DNA of 64,000 nt, from positions 310,001-374,000 of the forward strand of contig CBDFKJ010000007.1 of assembly GCA_965248805.1 (NCBI GenBank). The letters run 5' to 3'. Shown here one piece after another: positions 26,436-36,180 of this stretch. Made by a program: the position numbers and the translations under genes. A model generated the notes under the pieces. It had not been told where the DNA came from. It saw only the letters and a program-made list of their open reading frames with translations, and did no database searches. Each line of letters begins with the position of its first letter. The first letter of the stretch is position 1. Source of the DNA: CBDFKJ01 sp965248805. Its GTDB lineage: Bacteria; Pseudomonadota; Alphaproteobacteria; UBA6615.

Positions 26436-27029
26436 GGCAAGGCCCTGTCCCCAGGCGTCGTCGACATGGAGCACACCCACATTGTCGAAGCCTTGCTCGC
26501 GCGCAACGCGGGCAAGGATGGGTCCCTGCGGGACGTCGGAAGGGGCGGTTCGAAACAGGAAATCGTTGTCGGCGGCATCGGTCAGCTTCGGGGAGGAGGC
26601 TGAGAAGGTGATGGCGGGAATGCCAGCCGAGCCGATTACGCGCTCCGCAACCGGCAGCGTGTTGGCACTGGAGTTGGGGCCGACGATGGCGTGCACGCCC
26701 TCGACCTCGACGAGGCGGCGCGCTTCCTCGACCGCCGTCTCCGGGCTGGTCGTGGTGTCACCGACCGCTATCGCGACGGGCCGGCCGAACACGCCGCCGC
26801 CGTCGTTGAGATGCTTGATCGCTAGGTCGAACGCCCGCCGCCTATCCTTATTGACCTCGGCCGAGCCGCTGCTGAAATCCATCAGCAACCCGATCTTGAG
26901 AACCGCGGGCTCGTCTGCCCTCGCTACTGCCGCCGCCGCGACCGCGAAGGTCAGCAACATGCCTGCGGCGTTCAGCATCCGGAGCACGCGCGGGCCGGCC
27001 GATGTCCAATTGTAGAACTTGCGGATCAT
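26436..27029 (-). pseudogene. LivK-like branched-chain amino acid binding protein, 3'-truncated
   Basis: Starts near 27029; a signal segment (MLNAAGMLLTFAVAAAAVARA) precedes KIGLLMDFSSGSAEVNKDRR, IAVGDTTTSPETAVEEARRL, HAIVGPNSSANTLPVAERVI and VLHVDDAWGQGLA. These are the N-terminal lobe blocks of periplasmic binding protein family 5/6. About 190 residues remain of the usual 400, and the rest is replaced by the IS3 fragment. Confidence 0.85.
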
Positions 27030-27816
27030 TGGGAACGTCCTCCTCTCCTACCACGGCGCCCGTAGGCTCTGCGCTCTCGTAGCCGGGACCTTCGGTATTG
27101 ATCCGGCATTTGAGGAGATTGAGGGCGTTCGCCAGACCTGGCGGGCTGGCGATTATCATCCCCGGGCCGGGAGACGGTTCCCTCTTTTCCTCACCATCCA
27201 GAGCGATGCCGCGTCGTCTCGCGACGTCGCCACACAGCTTTGCACAGCCACCGAGGCGCCGTTCATCTTGACGGTCCCGACCGTACGGTTTTGCGACCTG
27301 TCGGTCGTGGACCTGCTCCGGCGTCAACAATCCAGGCTCGCGGCATTGTCCGACCTGTTTGAGAACGACGGTGCGGGAGAACTCGTGGCTACGGACGCCG
27401 CGAGCGCATTTCTCGCTGAATTCCACGCAGCGGTGATGCCGGCAGCAGATGAGGGGCAGCCCAACCGGTTCCCGACGCCGCCCGGAACCGGGTGGGAGGA
27501 CATCTCGATCGAGTTCACCGCGGAAGAGGTCGCCACCATCCGATGCAGAGGCAGCATCACGCGCCGTGTGGAACCGGAGCACCTGGACATGAAGAACCGC
27601 AAGAACGGCAAGCCGACGCTCCAGTGGACTCTGCTTCGCTCCCTTGCGCGGTCCAACGGCGCCATATCCTGGAATGACCATGATGCCGATGTCAGAATCA
27701 AACAACAGAAGCGGCAGCTGTCAAAAAAGCTGATGGCGTATTTTGGGATCGAAGACGCGCCGATCGATTGGCACTACGACGACCACGAGTACCGGACGAG
27801 GTTTTCGATCAGCTGA
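27019..27816 (+). CDS. Hypothetical protein with C-terminal winged-helix-like region
   Basis: About 265 residues if read from 27019; the true start is uncertain and may be further in. The middle reads RRFPLFLTIQSDAASSRDVA, TEAPFILTVPTVRFCDLSVV and LLRRQQSRLAALSDLFENDG. The C-terminus (LQWTLLRSLARSNGAISWND ... KQQKRQLSKKLMAYFGIEDA) looks like a winged helix followed by a short strand. No family is recognised with confidence. It ends at 27816 with no sign of truncation there. Confidence 0.5.
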   Translation: MRIIGNVLLSYHGARRLCALVAGTFGIDPAFEEIEGVRQTWRAGDYHPRAGRRFPLFLTIQSDAASSRDVATQLCTATEAPFILTVPTVRFCDLSVVDLLRRQQSRLAALSDLFENDGAGELVATDAASAFLAEFHAAVMPAADEGQPNRFPTPPGTGWEDISIEFTAEEVATIRCRGSITRRVEPEHLDMKNRKNGKPTLQWTLLRSLARSNGAISWNDHDADVRIKQQKRQLSKKLMAYFGIEDAPIDWHYDDHEYRTRFSIS

Positions 27817-28263
27817 CCAAACCACCTGCCATATTTTGATTCCGGTCGCTTTCGCAGGGCAATAAGCGTTCAAAACGGTGCGCAGAAAGAAAATCGTAAC
27901 ATATTGATTTATCTAGTATTTTTGGCGGTACCCGAAACGGGTACCTCGGCCCAAAGTGCACACCCTTTAGAGAATATGGGCGAAGAGAGAAAGGAAACGG
28001 CCGAAAACGACGGTCGCACGGGTAGGCAGGGTTCACAGCCATAAGCGCCGATCCCGCAGTAGTCCTGCGGCTCAGGGCCATGCCGCGATGCGGCGGAGAA
28101 TTTACGCTCTCAAGGGTTTGGCGGTGGGAACGAGCCCCGGTTCGAACCCTCTCCGATTCCGCGGCCACTCGGACGGAGATGGTTTATAATTGCGAATGCA
28201 CAGAGACCGACACTGGGATCCAACTCTTGAGTACTCAAGGGTCGGTCCGGAAGCCGAGAGATA
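27817..28263. other. Gene-poor stretch before the tRNA fragment
   Basis: No credible coding region. It is comparatively AT-rich near 27890-27930 (GTAACATATTGATTTATCTAG), unlike its surroundings, which fits imported DNA next to an attachment scar. Confidence 0.4.
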
Positions 28264-28309
28264 CCTCATAACCTGAAGGTCGTAGGTTCAAATCCTACCC
28301 CCGCAACCA
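28264..28309 (+). other. 3' fragment of initiator tRNA-Met: probable attachment-site scar
   Basis: From the anticodon loop onward the sequence reads CTCATAACCTGAAGGTC, then GGTTCAAATCCTACC and CCCGCAACCA. This is the 3' half of an initiator tRNA-fMet (CAT anticodon, T arm, CCA). The 5' half (D arm, acceptor 5' strand) is absent: the bases before it cannot pair with CCTG. Integrases often use precisely this anticodon-loop-to-3'-end segment as att core. Confidence 0.72.
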
Positions 28310-28590
28310 ACAATCCAGTAACTTCAAATAGTTACGGGCCTTCCAATTTTGTGTGTCACGACACTGCTGCCACAACTCCGTACTATCTCCGCAAATGGCG
28401 TGGCGACGAGCGGCGAAGAATGGCGATCAGGTTAACGAGCTTGTCGTCGCCAAACCGGTCTACTGCATTCGCCTTCAGCCTCGGCCGCGGATTACCAATC
28501 CGCAGGATTTCTCGTGCCGCCATTTGGCTGTCTCATCCTCATACCATGAGCGGTTCTTCCCCTATGGTCTCGACACCGTCATTTTTTTGA
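28310..28590. other. Noncoding or unrecognised 280 bp
   Basis: Plus-strand frames are open for 60-80 codons but resemble nothing I know. It lies between the att-like scar and the end of the ligase gene. Confidence 0.4.
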
Positions 28591-29760
28591 TCAATCTCCA
28601 ACTCCCTCCCGGGTTTCGGCGAGCACCAAATCAACTACGCGCCGCAACGCCTCTTCCGCGGTGTCACCTTCCAGGCGGCGCAGGCGGTAGAGGTCAAGCT
28701 GGCGGTCCCCGCCTGTCCCGTCGCGAATGATGGTCAGAACCTGGCGCATCTCGGACTCGCAACCAAGCGCCCGGGCATCGGGCGCGAGTTCGTCGACGAG
28801 CTCGGCCGTCTGGTCGTAGATGTCCGCCCGCCCGCCAGCGGATGTTCTGTTGCCGAGGAAGGCGAACACACCGTAGCGCTGGGCCATCCAACGGTCTTCC
28901 GCGATGAGCTCGGTGAGCGGTTCGGTCGGCAGCCCACCTTCCAGGTCCCGGCGCATCAACCATCGGATAAGGGACGCATAGAGCGCCGTGATGCTCACCG
29001 CTTCCTCGAGGCGTGTACAGACGTCGCAGATCCGCATTTCTACCGTCGGATAGGCGTGGGAGGGGCGAATGTCCCACCACAATTCGCTGCCGTCCTTTAT
29101 GAAGTTCATGCGCCGGTATTCGGCGACAAGCAACTCGTACTCTGCCCAGGACTCCAGCGGGGCCGGCATGCCCGTGCGCGGAAGATTGCCCACCATCGTC
29201 AGCCGGTAGGACTTAAACCCGGTCTCGTGCCCGGCGTTGAACGGTGACGAGGTGGACAGAGCATGGAGCAACGGCAAGTAACGCCGGACTGCTGTCATGA
29301 CGCGGATGCGCGTGTCCGCATCGGCGAAGCCAACATGGATGTGCATGCCGCTGACGACTAAGCGGCGCACAGCCTCCTGATATGTGGCCGCGAATTGAGA
29401 GTAGCGATCCCGCGGCGTGGGCGTTTGATCCCTCCAAACCGCGAAGGGATGGGTGGAGGCGGCCATCACCGCAGCGCCGTGCTGTTGGGCCGCCTCGATC
29501 ACAAGCCGCCGGGTTTCGCGCAGGGCCGCACGCACTTCGGCCGCCGACTCGCACACCCGGGTATTCGTCTCGATCTGGGAGCGCAGGAACTCCCGCACTA
29601 CCTTGTGCGGGCCGCAATTCGCGTCGCAGGTTTCGAAGATGCCCGAGTCGGGATCGGCGAGAAGGTCGCGGGAATCTGGATCGACAAGGAAGAATTCCTC
29701 CTCGACCCCGAGCGTGATCGGGAGCTCTCCCTTGTCCTGCTGTTGTTGAAGGACCATCAC
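28591..29760 (-). CDS. YbdK-type carboxylate-amine ligase (GCS2 family)
   Basis: 389 residues, complete. Blocks LPITLGVEEEFFLVDPDSRD, FLRSQIETNTRVCESAAEVR, GMHIHVGFADADTRIRVM, ALSTSSPFNAGHETGFKSYR and SELWWDIRPSHAYPTVEMRI are diagnostic of the glutamate-cysteine ligase family 2. Enzymes of this branch have weak glutamate-cysteine ligase activity in vitro, and the physiological substrate is unknown. It stands alone next to IS21. Strand and flanks suggest it is native or part of an island next to the tRNA scar. Confidence 0.92.
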   Translation of the reverse strand: MMVLQQQQDKGELPITLGVEEEFFLVDPDSRDLLADPDSGIFETCDANCGPHKVVREFLRSQIETNTRVCESAAEVRAALRETRRLVIEAAQQHGAAVMAASTHPFAVWRDQTPTPRDRYSQFAATYQEAVRRLVVSGMHIHVGFADADTRIRVMTAVRRYLPLLHALSTSSPFNAGHETGFKSYRLTMVGNLPRTGMPAPLESWAEYELLVAEYRRMNFIKDGSELWWDIRPSHAYPTVEMRICDVCTRLEEAVSITALYASLIRWLMRRDLEGGLPTEPLTELIAEDRWMAQRYGVFAFLGNRTSAGGRADIYDQTAELVDELAPDARALGCESEMRQVLTIIRDGTGGDRQLDLYRLRRLEGDTAEEALRRVVDLVLAETREGVGD

Positions 29761-29858
29761 TCATGGCTTTAGAGATCCGAATGGCATTGTCAAGTTAAGT
29801 GATTGTAGGCTGTGTTCGGCATTTCTCCATGAGGCTAAGCCATTGAAATTGCGTAGAG

Positions 29859-30281
29859 TGTTAACGGCGGAGGAATAATGCTCCGCGCGGAGCGTCCGGT
29901 CGGTCCGGTCGTGGCGGCGCAAAATTGCGCCACCTATGGCCCCTTGTTGGTTGTGGCGAGGGGCAGGAGATGTACGGTGTGGAGCTCTATGCGGCGGTTC
30001 AACCAGCGGTTGTCGACGAGGATCCAAGCCATCACGAGGCGGGCCGGCGGTTCGGTATCGACCGTCGGACGGTGAAGAACATGCTGCGCTATTCGCCGCC
30101 GCCGGGTTACCGCCGGACGAAGCCGGTGCGGCGGCCCAAGCTGGACGGGTTCACCGGCATCGTCGAGGCGGTCCTGGTGGCGGACACGGATCCGGACGTG
30201 CCGCGCAAGCAGCGCCACACGGCGCACCGGATCTTCGAGCGGCTGCGAGACGAGCACGGGCTCACCGGCGGCTACACCATC
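29859..30281 (+). mobile_element. IS21-family element, left part (copy 1)
   Basis: Left end TGTTAACGGCGGAGGAATAA starts at 29859. The element is interrupted at 30281 by the IS1182 element; CATC (30278-30281) is the target. Its matching right half is not adjacent (see 50.9 and 52.9 kb). Confidence 0.88.
29970..30281 (+). pseudogene. istA: istA N-terminal fragment (copy 1)
   Basis: About 104 residues: MYGVELYAAVQPAVVDEDPS, then HHEAGRRFGIDRRTVKNML (helix-turn-helix) and HRIFERLRDEHGLTGGYTI. This is the DNA-binding domain of an IS21 IstA transposase. It ends where the IS1182 element inserts. It differs from the copy at 31940-32251 at about one residue in eight. Confidence 0.88.
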
Positions 30282-31939
30282 CAGACCGTGTGGAAACTCG
30301 GGCGGGGGCAGAGATGGAGGTTTAGGTAACCATGATTTGCGGCGATCCCACGTAATCTGGCGGTTTGGCGCCGGTAGCCCTGTGGAAGGGGCTCCAGGCC
30401 TCCATGGATCGATGTGCGGCGCTCGATTTTGGCCTGATTCCCGTCTCATGCCCTCGCGGCGGCGATCAAGGCGGGAACACCTACCAGCGAGATCGCGCGG
30501 CGGATGTTGTAAGCCAGCGCCGTGATGCTGAACTCGCCGCGCACGTTCTCCAGCCGCCGGGTCAGGAAGGCACCCTGGCCCATCCATTGTTTGATTGAGC
30601 CGAAGGGATGCTCGCCGCTTTCACGGCGCGCATCGAGCAGCTCCGGGCGGGCCGCCAATCGTTCTGCCATGCGCTCCAGGATCGCTTCGTCGACATAGCG
30701 CAGGACCCGACGGAAGGCGCTTTTCGTACACTTCGACTTGAGTTGGCACTCCTTGCACGCGGCGCGATTGGCGTAACTGGCGAAGAAGAGATCGCGGCGC
30801 TTGCGCTTGCTGTGTAGCGCCAGGCGTTGGCCGTCGGGGCAGATGTAAATGTCCTCGCCGCCGTCATAGCGGAAGCGTTCCTTGGGAAAGAGCCCCTGGC
30901 TCACCGTGGATCCGCGCTGGGGCTTGGGCACATGCGGCACGACGCCGGCATTCTCGCAGGCCTCGATATCCTCGATCTTGAAGTAGCCCGCGTCGGCGGC
31001 CGCGTCGATCCGATCGACGGCCAGGTTCCGACGGGCCACCACCGCCGTCTCAGCCAATAGACCGAGATCGCTGACCTTGTTATGGACCTGCTGCTCGGCG
31101 ATCAGTTTGTGCTTGGCGTCCACGGCGATCTGAATGTTGTAGCCGACACCGACCCGGGTCTCGGCGTACATCGCCCGGCTGTCCGGATCCGTCAAAGAGA
31201 GCTGGTCCTTGCCGCTCGCAGCCAGCGCGTCTCGATGTTCCTCAAACCGTTCACGCCGCCCTTGGATCGCAGCGATCTTCTCCTGGATATACTCCACCTC
31301 GCCGCCGCCGCCCTCGTCTTGCCCGTCGGCCTCGTCGAGCCGGTCGAGATAACGCGACAACCTCTCGTCGCTCTCGGCCAACGCCTTCTCCAGCTTCGCT
31401 TTGGTGAAGTTCCGCTTCCGGCTGTTCACTGCCTTGATCCGTGTACCGTCAACCGCCACCAGCTCGCGTCCGAACAGCTCCAGTTCGCGGCATAGCCTCA
31501 CGAACTCCCGAAACACCTGTCGGAAGGCCGCCCGATTGATCCGCCGGAAATCGGCGATCGTCTTGAAGTCTGGCGACAAACGCCGCAACAGCCAGATCAC
31601 TTCGAGATTACGCTTGCTCTCAGCCTCCAGCCGGCGGCTCGAACGTACCCAATTGAGATAGCCGTATATGTAGAGCTTCAGCAGGTCCGCCGGATCGTAG
31701 CCGGGACGACCTGTCGCCTTCGGCGCGGCGCGCTCGAAACCAGCGGCCGCCAGGTCCAAACCATCCACGAAGGCATCGATGAAACGGACCGGGTTATCCC
31801 GGCCCACGTAATCGTCCACTGCTTCCGGCAGAAGCAGAACCTGAGAGCGGTCAATGCCAGGAATGTGTCTCATGGCGGATCCTAACATCGCCATGAGTCG
31901 GACGGAATCCCCCGCCACCCAGAGTTTTCACACGGTCTG
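30282..31939 (-). mobile_element. IS1182-family element, copy 1 (1658 bp)
   Basis: Ends CAGACCGTGTGGAAACTCGG and CAGACCGTGTGAAAACTCTG. The flanks are CATC on the left and GATG on the right, i.e. the same istA target in opposite orientations. This is not a direct duplication, a sign of rearrangement. Length is identical to the copy at 51228-52885. Confidence 0.93.
30446..31873 (-). CDS. IS1182-family transposase
   Basis: 475 residues from the ATG at 31873 (TTAGGATCCGCC upstream); an in-frame start 45 bp earlier is possible. Blocks: HIPGIDRSQVLLLPEAVDDY, VGRDNPVRFIDAFVDGL, LLKLYIYGYLNWVRSSRRLE, ELVAVDGTRIKAVNSRKRNF (catalytic Asp), AADAGYFKIEDIEACENAG and HPFGSIKQWMGQGAFLTR (Glu region). A Cys cluster (ACKECQLKSKCTKSAFRR) is typical of this family. 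The protein is identical to the copy at 51294-52721. Confidence 0.93.
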   Translation of the reverse strand: MRHIPGIDRSQVLLLPEAVDDYVGRDNPVRFIDAFVDGLDLAAAGFERAAPKATGRPGYDPADLLKLYIYGYLNWVRSSRRLEAESKRNLEVIWLLRRLSPDFKTIADFRRINRAAFRQVFREFVRLCRELELFGRELVAVDGTRIKAVNSRKRNFTKAKLEKALAESDERLSRYLDRLDEADGQDEGGGGEVEYIQEKIAAIQGRRERFEEHRDALAASGKDQLSLTDPDSRAMYAETRVGVGYNIQIAVDAKHKLIAEQQVHNKVSDLGLLAETAVVARRNLAVDRIDAAADAGYFKIEDIEACENAGVVPHVPKPQRGSTVSQGLFPKERFRYDGGEDIYICPDGQRLALHSKRKRRDLFFASYANRAACKECQLKSKCTKSAFRRVLRYVDEAILERMAERLAARPELLDARRESGEHPFGSIKQWMGQGAFLTRRLENVRGEFSITALAYNIRRAISLVGVPALIAAARA

Positions 31940-32251
31940 GATGGTATAGCCGCCGGCAAACCCGTGCTCGTCGCGAAGGCGCTCGAAGATCCGGTGCGCC
32001 GTGTGACGCTGTTTGCGCGGCACATCCGGATCCGTGTCCGCCTCCAGGATCGCGTCGACGATGCCGGTGAACCCGTCCAGCTTGGGCCGCCTGACCGGCT
32101 TCGTCCGGCGGTAGCCCGGTGGCGCCGAGTAGCTCAGCATCTTCTTCACCGTCCGGCGGTCGATGCCAAACCGCCGGCCCGCCTCGTGATGGCTCAACCC
32201 CTCGTCGACAACCGCCAGTCGAACCGCCGCATAGACCTCCACGCCGTACAT
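31940..32251 (-). pseudogene. istA: istA N-terminal fragment (copy 2)
   Basis: MYGVEVYAAVRLAVVDEGLS, then HHEAGRRFGIDRRTVKKML and HRIFERLRDEHGFAGGYTI; ends at the same codon as copy 1 where the IS1182 target CATC lies. It is a divergent paralogue of copy 1, so the two come from different IS21 insertions. Confidence 0.87.
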
Positions 32252-32361
32252 CCCTGCCCCTCGCCAAAACCGACAAGGGACCATGAGTGGCGCATTTTTG
32301 CGCCGCCGCGACCGGACCGCCCGGCCGCTCCGCGTGGTGCATTATTCCTCCGCCGTTAACA
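31940..32361 (-). mobile_element. IS21-family element, left part (copy 2), inverted
   Basis: The left end TGTTAACGGCGGAGG is at 32361 on the minus strand, and the istA frame runs toward the IS1182 element. So both flanks of IS1182 copy 1 are istA 5' halves facing each other, which a simple insertion cannot produce. Confidence 0.88.
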
Positions 32362-32609
32362 CCTGGAGATGAACGGCGAGAGCTACCGGCTCAAGCAGAG
32401 CAGGTCTGGACGCCAGCGCCCGTCCGAATAACCCCGCTTGCCCCCGTGGGCCCACAGGCCCCAACCACGCGCGGGCCAACGCCAGCCGCGCACAGGGCGC
32501 GTCGCCACGCGCGCGGGACCCTCCCACGGACGACGGTGACAAGCTGCCACCCAGCCCCTGGTGCATCTTTACGCCGCCGCGCCGGTACATTTTTACGCCA
32601 CCGTTGACA
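32362..32609 (+). pseudogene. istB: istB C-terminal codons plus IS21 right end
   Basis: Reads EMNGESYRLKQSRSGRQRPS before the stop, the end of IstB, then about 190 bp of noncoding right end closing with ACGCCACCGTTGACA at 32609. It abuts the left end of the inverted IS21 copy 2 with no host DNA between, so it is debris of a third IS21 copy or a recombination product. Confidence 0.82.
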
Positions 32610-32682
32610 GCGGTTACGATGAGCCAGAAATCCTCCGTTATTCAATACCCGCAATCTGTCTCATAGGCGCTGACGGGGGACA
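32610..32682 (-). mobile_element. Left-end fragment of the IS3-type element seen at 25.5 kb
   Basis: The 73 bp match 25493-25565 in reverse orientation, ending with TGTCCCCCGTCAGCGCC. It is cut by the IS21 right end. Only the noncoding left end survives. Confidence 0.8.
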
Positions 32683-33330
32683 GTCCCCCCAGGACAGCGC
32701 AATGTCGAGGCGCGTGGCGGCCGCGTCCGCCAGGAAGCTCAGGACCCATGGACGAGGCCCTCACCAGATGATCCAGACGGATCCGTGCGATCGTCTCCAC
32801 AACCAGCATCTCCCCCACCTCGTCTGTCCAAACAACGAGGTGTGTTCAAGGTCACAAAACCAGGGAGGTCAATTTTGGACGCCGATACCCCCCAATAGCG
32901 GGTCAATATTCCACGCCGAACAACAGCCAAACCTCACGCACCAACTTTCTCCCACGGCCTCCCACGGCGACGAAACGCCCAGCTTCTGCGCGGGTTTCCG
33001 CTGGCGACCATTGACCGCCGGCACTGCGATTCGGACCCAATCGGCTCTCTCTGCCGATATTCTCCGCGACTGTTGGCTGCGCCGATTTGGTATGGGTTTG
33101 CAGACCGTAGATATTTCCGGGGTTAGAGGATCTCAGATTCCCGAAGTTCGTTCGCTCGGGCAAACGTCACCCGGTAAGTGGTGGGCCGCCTCCGCCGACG
33201 CTCGGCGCCGTTCGAGAACGCCTCGGCGAGTCCATCGAACGCCCGGATCCTGTCTCTTGTAGGAGGGTTTGGCGGTTGTTAGCTTGGGACCAGGTGGATT
33301 TTGGCGGGGCAGCGACATGTCAACCGCGGG
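32683..33330. other. Mixed debris with an IS21 (IS408-like) terminal region
   Basis: Around 32865-32935 there are repeated motifs GGTCAATTTTGGACGCCGA and GGGTCAATATTCCACGCCGA, resembling the multiple terminal repeats of another IS21 subgroup. No transposase codons are recognisable. The rest shows no gene. CAACCGCGGG at 33321-33330 is the left copy of the IS256 target duplication. Confidence 0.5.
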
Positions 33331-34690
33331 TGATGTCCCCGGAAGTGGTGTAGCTCGGCGCGCATTGGTCATCGGCGCTTTCCGGTAGGGTCTGGTTGCG
33401 ACACCAACCTTTGACCGGAAGGACCACCGATGACCGATGACATGATGAACCTGCGCACGCTTGTGGAAAAGTCAGCGGACGCCGATCTGTTGCGTGAGAT
33501 GATCGGCTTTGCCGCCGAGCGGTTGATGGAACTGGAGGTGGGCGCGTCTACTGGCGCCGCCTATGGCGAGAGGAACCCGCTGCGGCAGGCTCAGCGCAAC
33601 GGCTACCGTGACCGCGACTGGGAGACGCGGGCGGCGACCGCCGGGCTGCGCATTCCCAAGCTGAGGAAGGGCTCCTTCTTCCCGAGCTTTCTTGAGCCGC
33701 GCCGCATGGCCGAGAAGGCGCTGACCGCTGTTATCCAGGAAGCCTATGTCCAGGGCATCTCGACGCGGTCGGTCGACGACCTGGTCAAGGCGATGGGCAT
33801 GAGCGGCATCTCGAAGAGCCAGGTCAGCCGGCTGTGCGAGGAGATCGACGGCAAGGTGAAGGCTTTTCTGGAGCGGCCGATCGAAGGTGACTGGCCGTAC
33901 CTGTGGATCGACGCGACCTATCTGAAGGTCCGTCGCGGCGGACGCATCGTGTCGGTCGCCGTCATCATCGCCGTCGGCGTCAACAGCGACGGCCGGCGCG
34001 AGGTGCTGGGCATGGAGATCGGCACCTCCGAGGCCGAGCCGATCTGGACGGAGTTCCTGCGCAAGCTGACGCGACTGCGCGGCGTCAAGCTCGTCGTCTC
34101 CGATGCGCATGAAGGCTTGAAGGCCGCCGTCACCAAGGTGCTGTGCGCCACATGGCAGCGTTGCCGCGTCCACTTCATGCGCAACGTGCTCGCCCATGCC
34201 GGGAAGAACGGGCGGCGCGTCGTCTCGGCCTTCATCGCCACCGCGTTCGCACAGGGGACGGCCGAGGCGGCGAGCCTTCAATGGCGTGCCGTCGCCGATC
34301 AGATCCGAACGAAGGTCCCGAAGCTTGCCGCCATCATGGACGACGCCGAGCCCGATGTGTTGGCATACATGACCTTCCCCAAGGAGCATCGCGCCAAGCT
34401 GCACAGCACCAATCCGATCGAGCGCCTCAACGGCGAGATCAAGCGCAGGACCGACGTCGTCGGCATTTTCCCCAACGATGATGCCATCGTCCGGCTGGTC
34501 GGCGCGCTCCTGCTCGAACAGAACGATGAGTGGGTCGTGCAACGGGCCAGATACATGACCCTGGAAACCATCGCCCAGATGAATGATGATCCTCTCATCA
34601 GCCTGCCAGCTGTCGCACGCTGATCATCCCGGCCCATGCCGGAGCGCGCGGCCATCTGCCGTCAGCTACACCACTCCATGGGACACGATC
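33331..34690 (+). mobile_element. IS256-family element, complete (1360 bp)
   Basis: Inverted ends include TGTCCCCGGAAGTGGTGTAG and TGTCCCATGGAGTGGTGTAG. CAACCGCGGG occurs directly on both sides (33321-33330, 34691-34700); 8-9 bp duplications are normal for IS256, and the extra match may be chance. The interrupted DNA leads to the autotransporter gene. Confidence 0.93.
33430..34623 (+). CDS. IS256-family transposase (mutator type)
   Basis: 397 residues: ADLLREMIGFAAERLMELEV, then GYRDRDWETRAATAGLRIPK, and the DDE set: Asp in LWIDATYLKVRRGGR, Asp in LVVSDAHEGLKAA, Glu in HSTNPIERLNGEIKRRTD. CRVHFMRNVLAHAGK is the family insertion helix with conserved Cys/His. Complete, so probably active. A 3'-truncated relative is at 43.6-44.5 kb. 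Confidence 0.95.
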   Translation: MTDDMMNLRTLVEKSADADLLREMIGFAAERLMELEVGASTGAAYGERNPLRQAQRNGYRDRDWETRAATAGLRIPKLRKGSFFPSFLEPRRMAEKALTAVIQEAYVQGISTRSVDDLVKAMGMSGISKSQVSRLCEEIDGKVKAFLERPIEGDWPYLWIDATYLKVRRGGRIVSVAVIIAVGVNSDGRREVLGMEIGTSEAEPIWTEFLRKLTRLRGVKLVVSDAHEGLKAAVTKVLCATWQRCRVHFMRNVLAHAGKNGRRVVSAFIATAFAQGTAEAASLQWRAVADQIRTKVPKLAAIMDDAEPDVLAYMTFPKEHRAKLHSTNPIERLNGEIKRRTDVVGIFPNDDAIVRLVGALLLEQNDEWVVQRARYMTLETIAQMNDDPLISLPAVAR

Positions 34691-36180
34691 CAACCGCGGG
34701 GCGAGGGATGTTTTCGGGACGAACCTTTCATGCGGAATTGGCGTTGCGCGGTCGGCGGTTGAGATCGATCGCGAAGGCCGCGGCGCCGACGATGCTTTGA
34801 ACGTCTTGCGTTTCCGCCCATTACGCCGTGCGCTTCTGCCGTGGGCTGCCGCGGCTGCGATGCTCTTCGGCGGCGGGCTCGCCGCGCAGGCGCAATCGCT
34901 CACACCGGAGGCCCCATGGCGGGATCATCGACGCCACCGCCAATGGTATCGAATTTGTTGGCGGTCCAACCGGTACTGATGTGTTCAATACCCTGACGAT
35001 CAATAATGCGGTGACGATCTCCGGCGCAACATTTGACGTGCTGGGGGGCACCGGCGACGAAAAGATCGACAATTACGGCACGTTGACGACCCCCGGCCGC
35101 ATCGATCTGGGCATAGGGATCAACGCCTTCAACAACAGGGCGGGCGCAACGTTCAATTCCGGCGTCGCGGTGGCTCTTGGTGCCGGCAATACTCTTGCCA
35201 ACGCGGGCGATTTGTCGCCGGGCGGTGCCAATGCCGTGCAGGTCACCACTCTCACCGGCAATTTCCAAAACTTTATCGAAGTCGTGGACGAGGACGGCAA
35301 TACCGTCAAGAAAAAGGGCACTTTTACCGTCACGACCGGCCCGAACGATAGTAGCGACCTGCTCATTGTCACCGGCGTAGCCCTCCTTGGCGGCACGGTG
35401 AGAGTCGTGGGTGCTTATGAGGGCACCTATACGATCCTGGACGCCGAGCGCATTCCCACCACCGACGAAGAATTCGATGATGTTGAAGTAGTCAACGACT
35501 CCTTGTTCATGACTTTCGAGCTGGAAAATGGCGATAGCAACAATGACAACTTCGACGACACCGTGACGCTGAATGTCACAAGAAACACCCTCAGCTTCCT
35601 TGAGGCTACCGGCGTTACGGGAACGCCCAACCAGCGAGCGGTGGCCAACATCCTCGACAGCCTGGACCCCACCGATCCAGACAATTAAGATACAGACAAT
35701 CCAATCGCACGGGCTGTTCTGGGCATGAACACGGCGGAGGAAGTGCGGGCCGCCGCCGATGCGATTTCGGGCGAGGTGCATGCGTCCCTCAAGGGGGCGT
35801 TGATGGACACGGGCCAAAGACAGGTCGCGGCCGTCAACCGCCGCATGGCCGGACGCTTCGGCAATCCCGACGCTCAGACATCGGACGCGCGGACATCGAC
35901 GGCGGCCTTCGGCAATCTGTCGTCGCTGGCCGACCGCGATAGCGGCTCGTAGATCACCGGCTACGGTGCCTGGGGCGAGACCGATTCCACGTTCGGCACG
36001 GCTCAGATGGAGACGGACCTGCGCGGCGTCCTCTTCGGCGTCGACCGTGCGTTGGGCGACCACTGGCGCCTCGGCGTCCTCGGCGGCAACAGCCGGACGG
36101 ATGTGACCCAGCGTGCGCGGTTGTCCTCCGCTTCGGTCGACACATGGTCCGCCGGTCTTTATGGCGGCGCCGAGGCCGGT

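Noticed and set aside
28080..28200. tRNA-like string GGTTCGAACCCTCTCCG near 28140
   Set aside because: The T-arm stem does not pair beyond two bases and no anticodon or acceptor stem can be drawn, so it is not called a tRNA.
33472..34542. 356-codon minus-strand frame opposite the IS256 transposase
   Set aside because: Exact antisense of a recognised DDE transposase, with His/Asp-rich composition typical of shadow frames.
34900..36063. Long open frame on the minus strand across the autotransporter
   Set aside because: It is an antisense shadow of a GC-rich gene. The plus strand shows signal peptide and barrel motifs.
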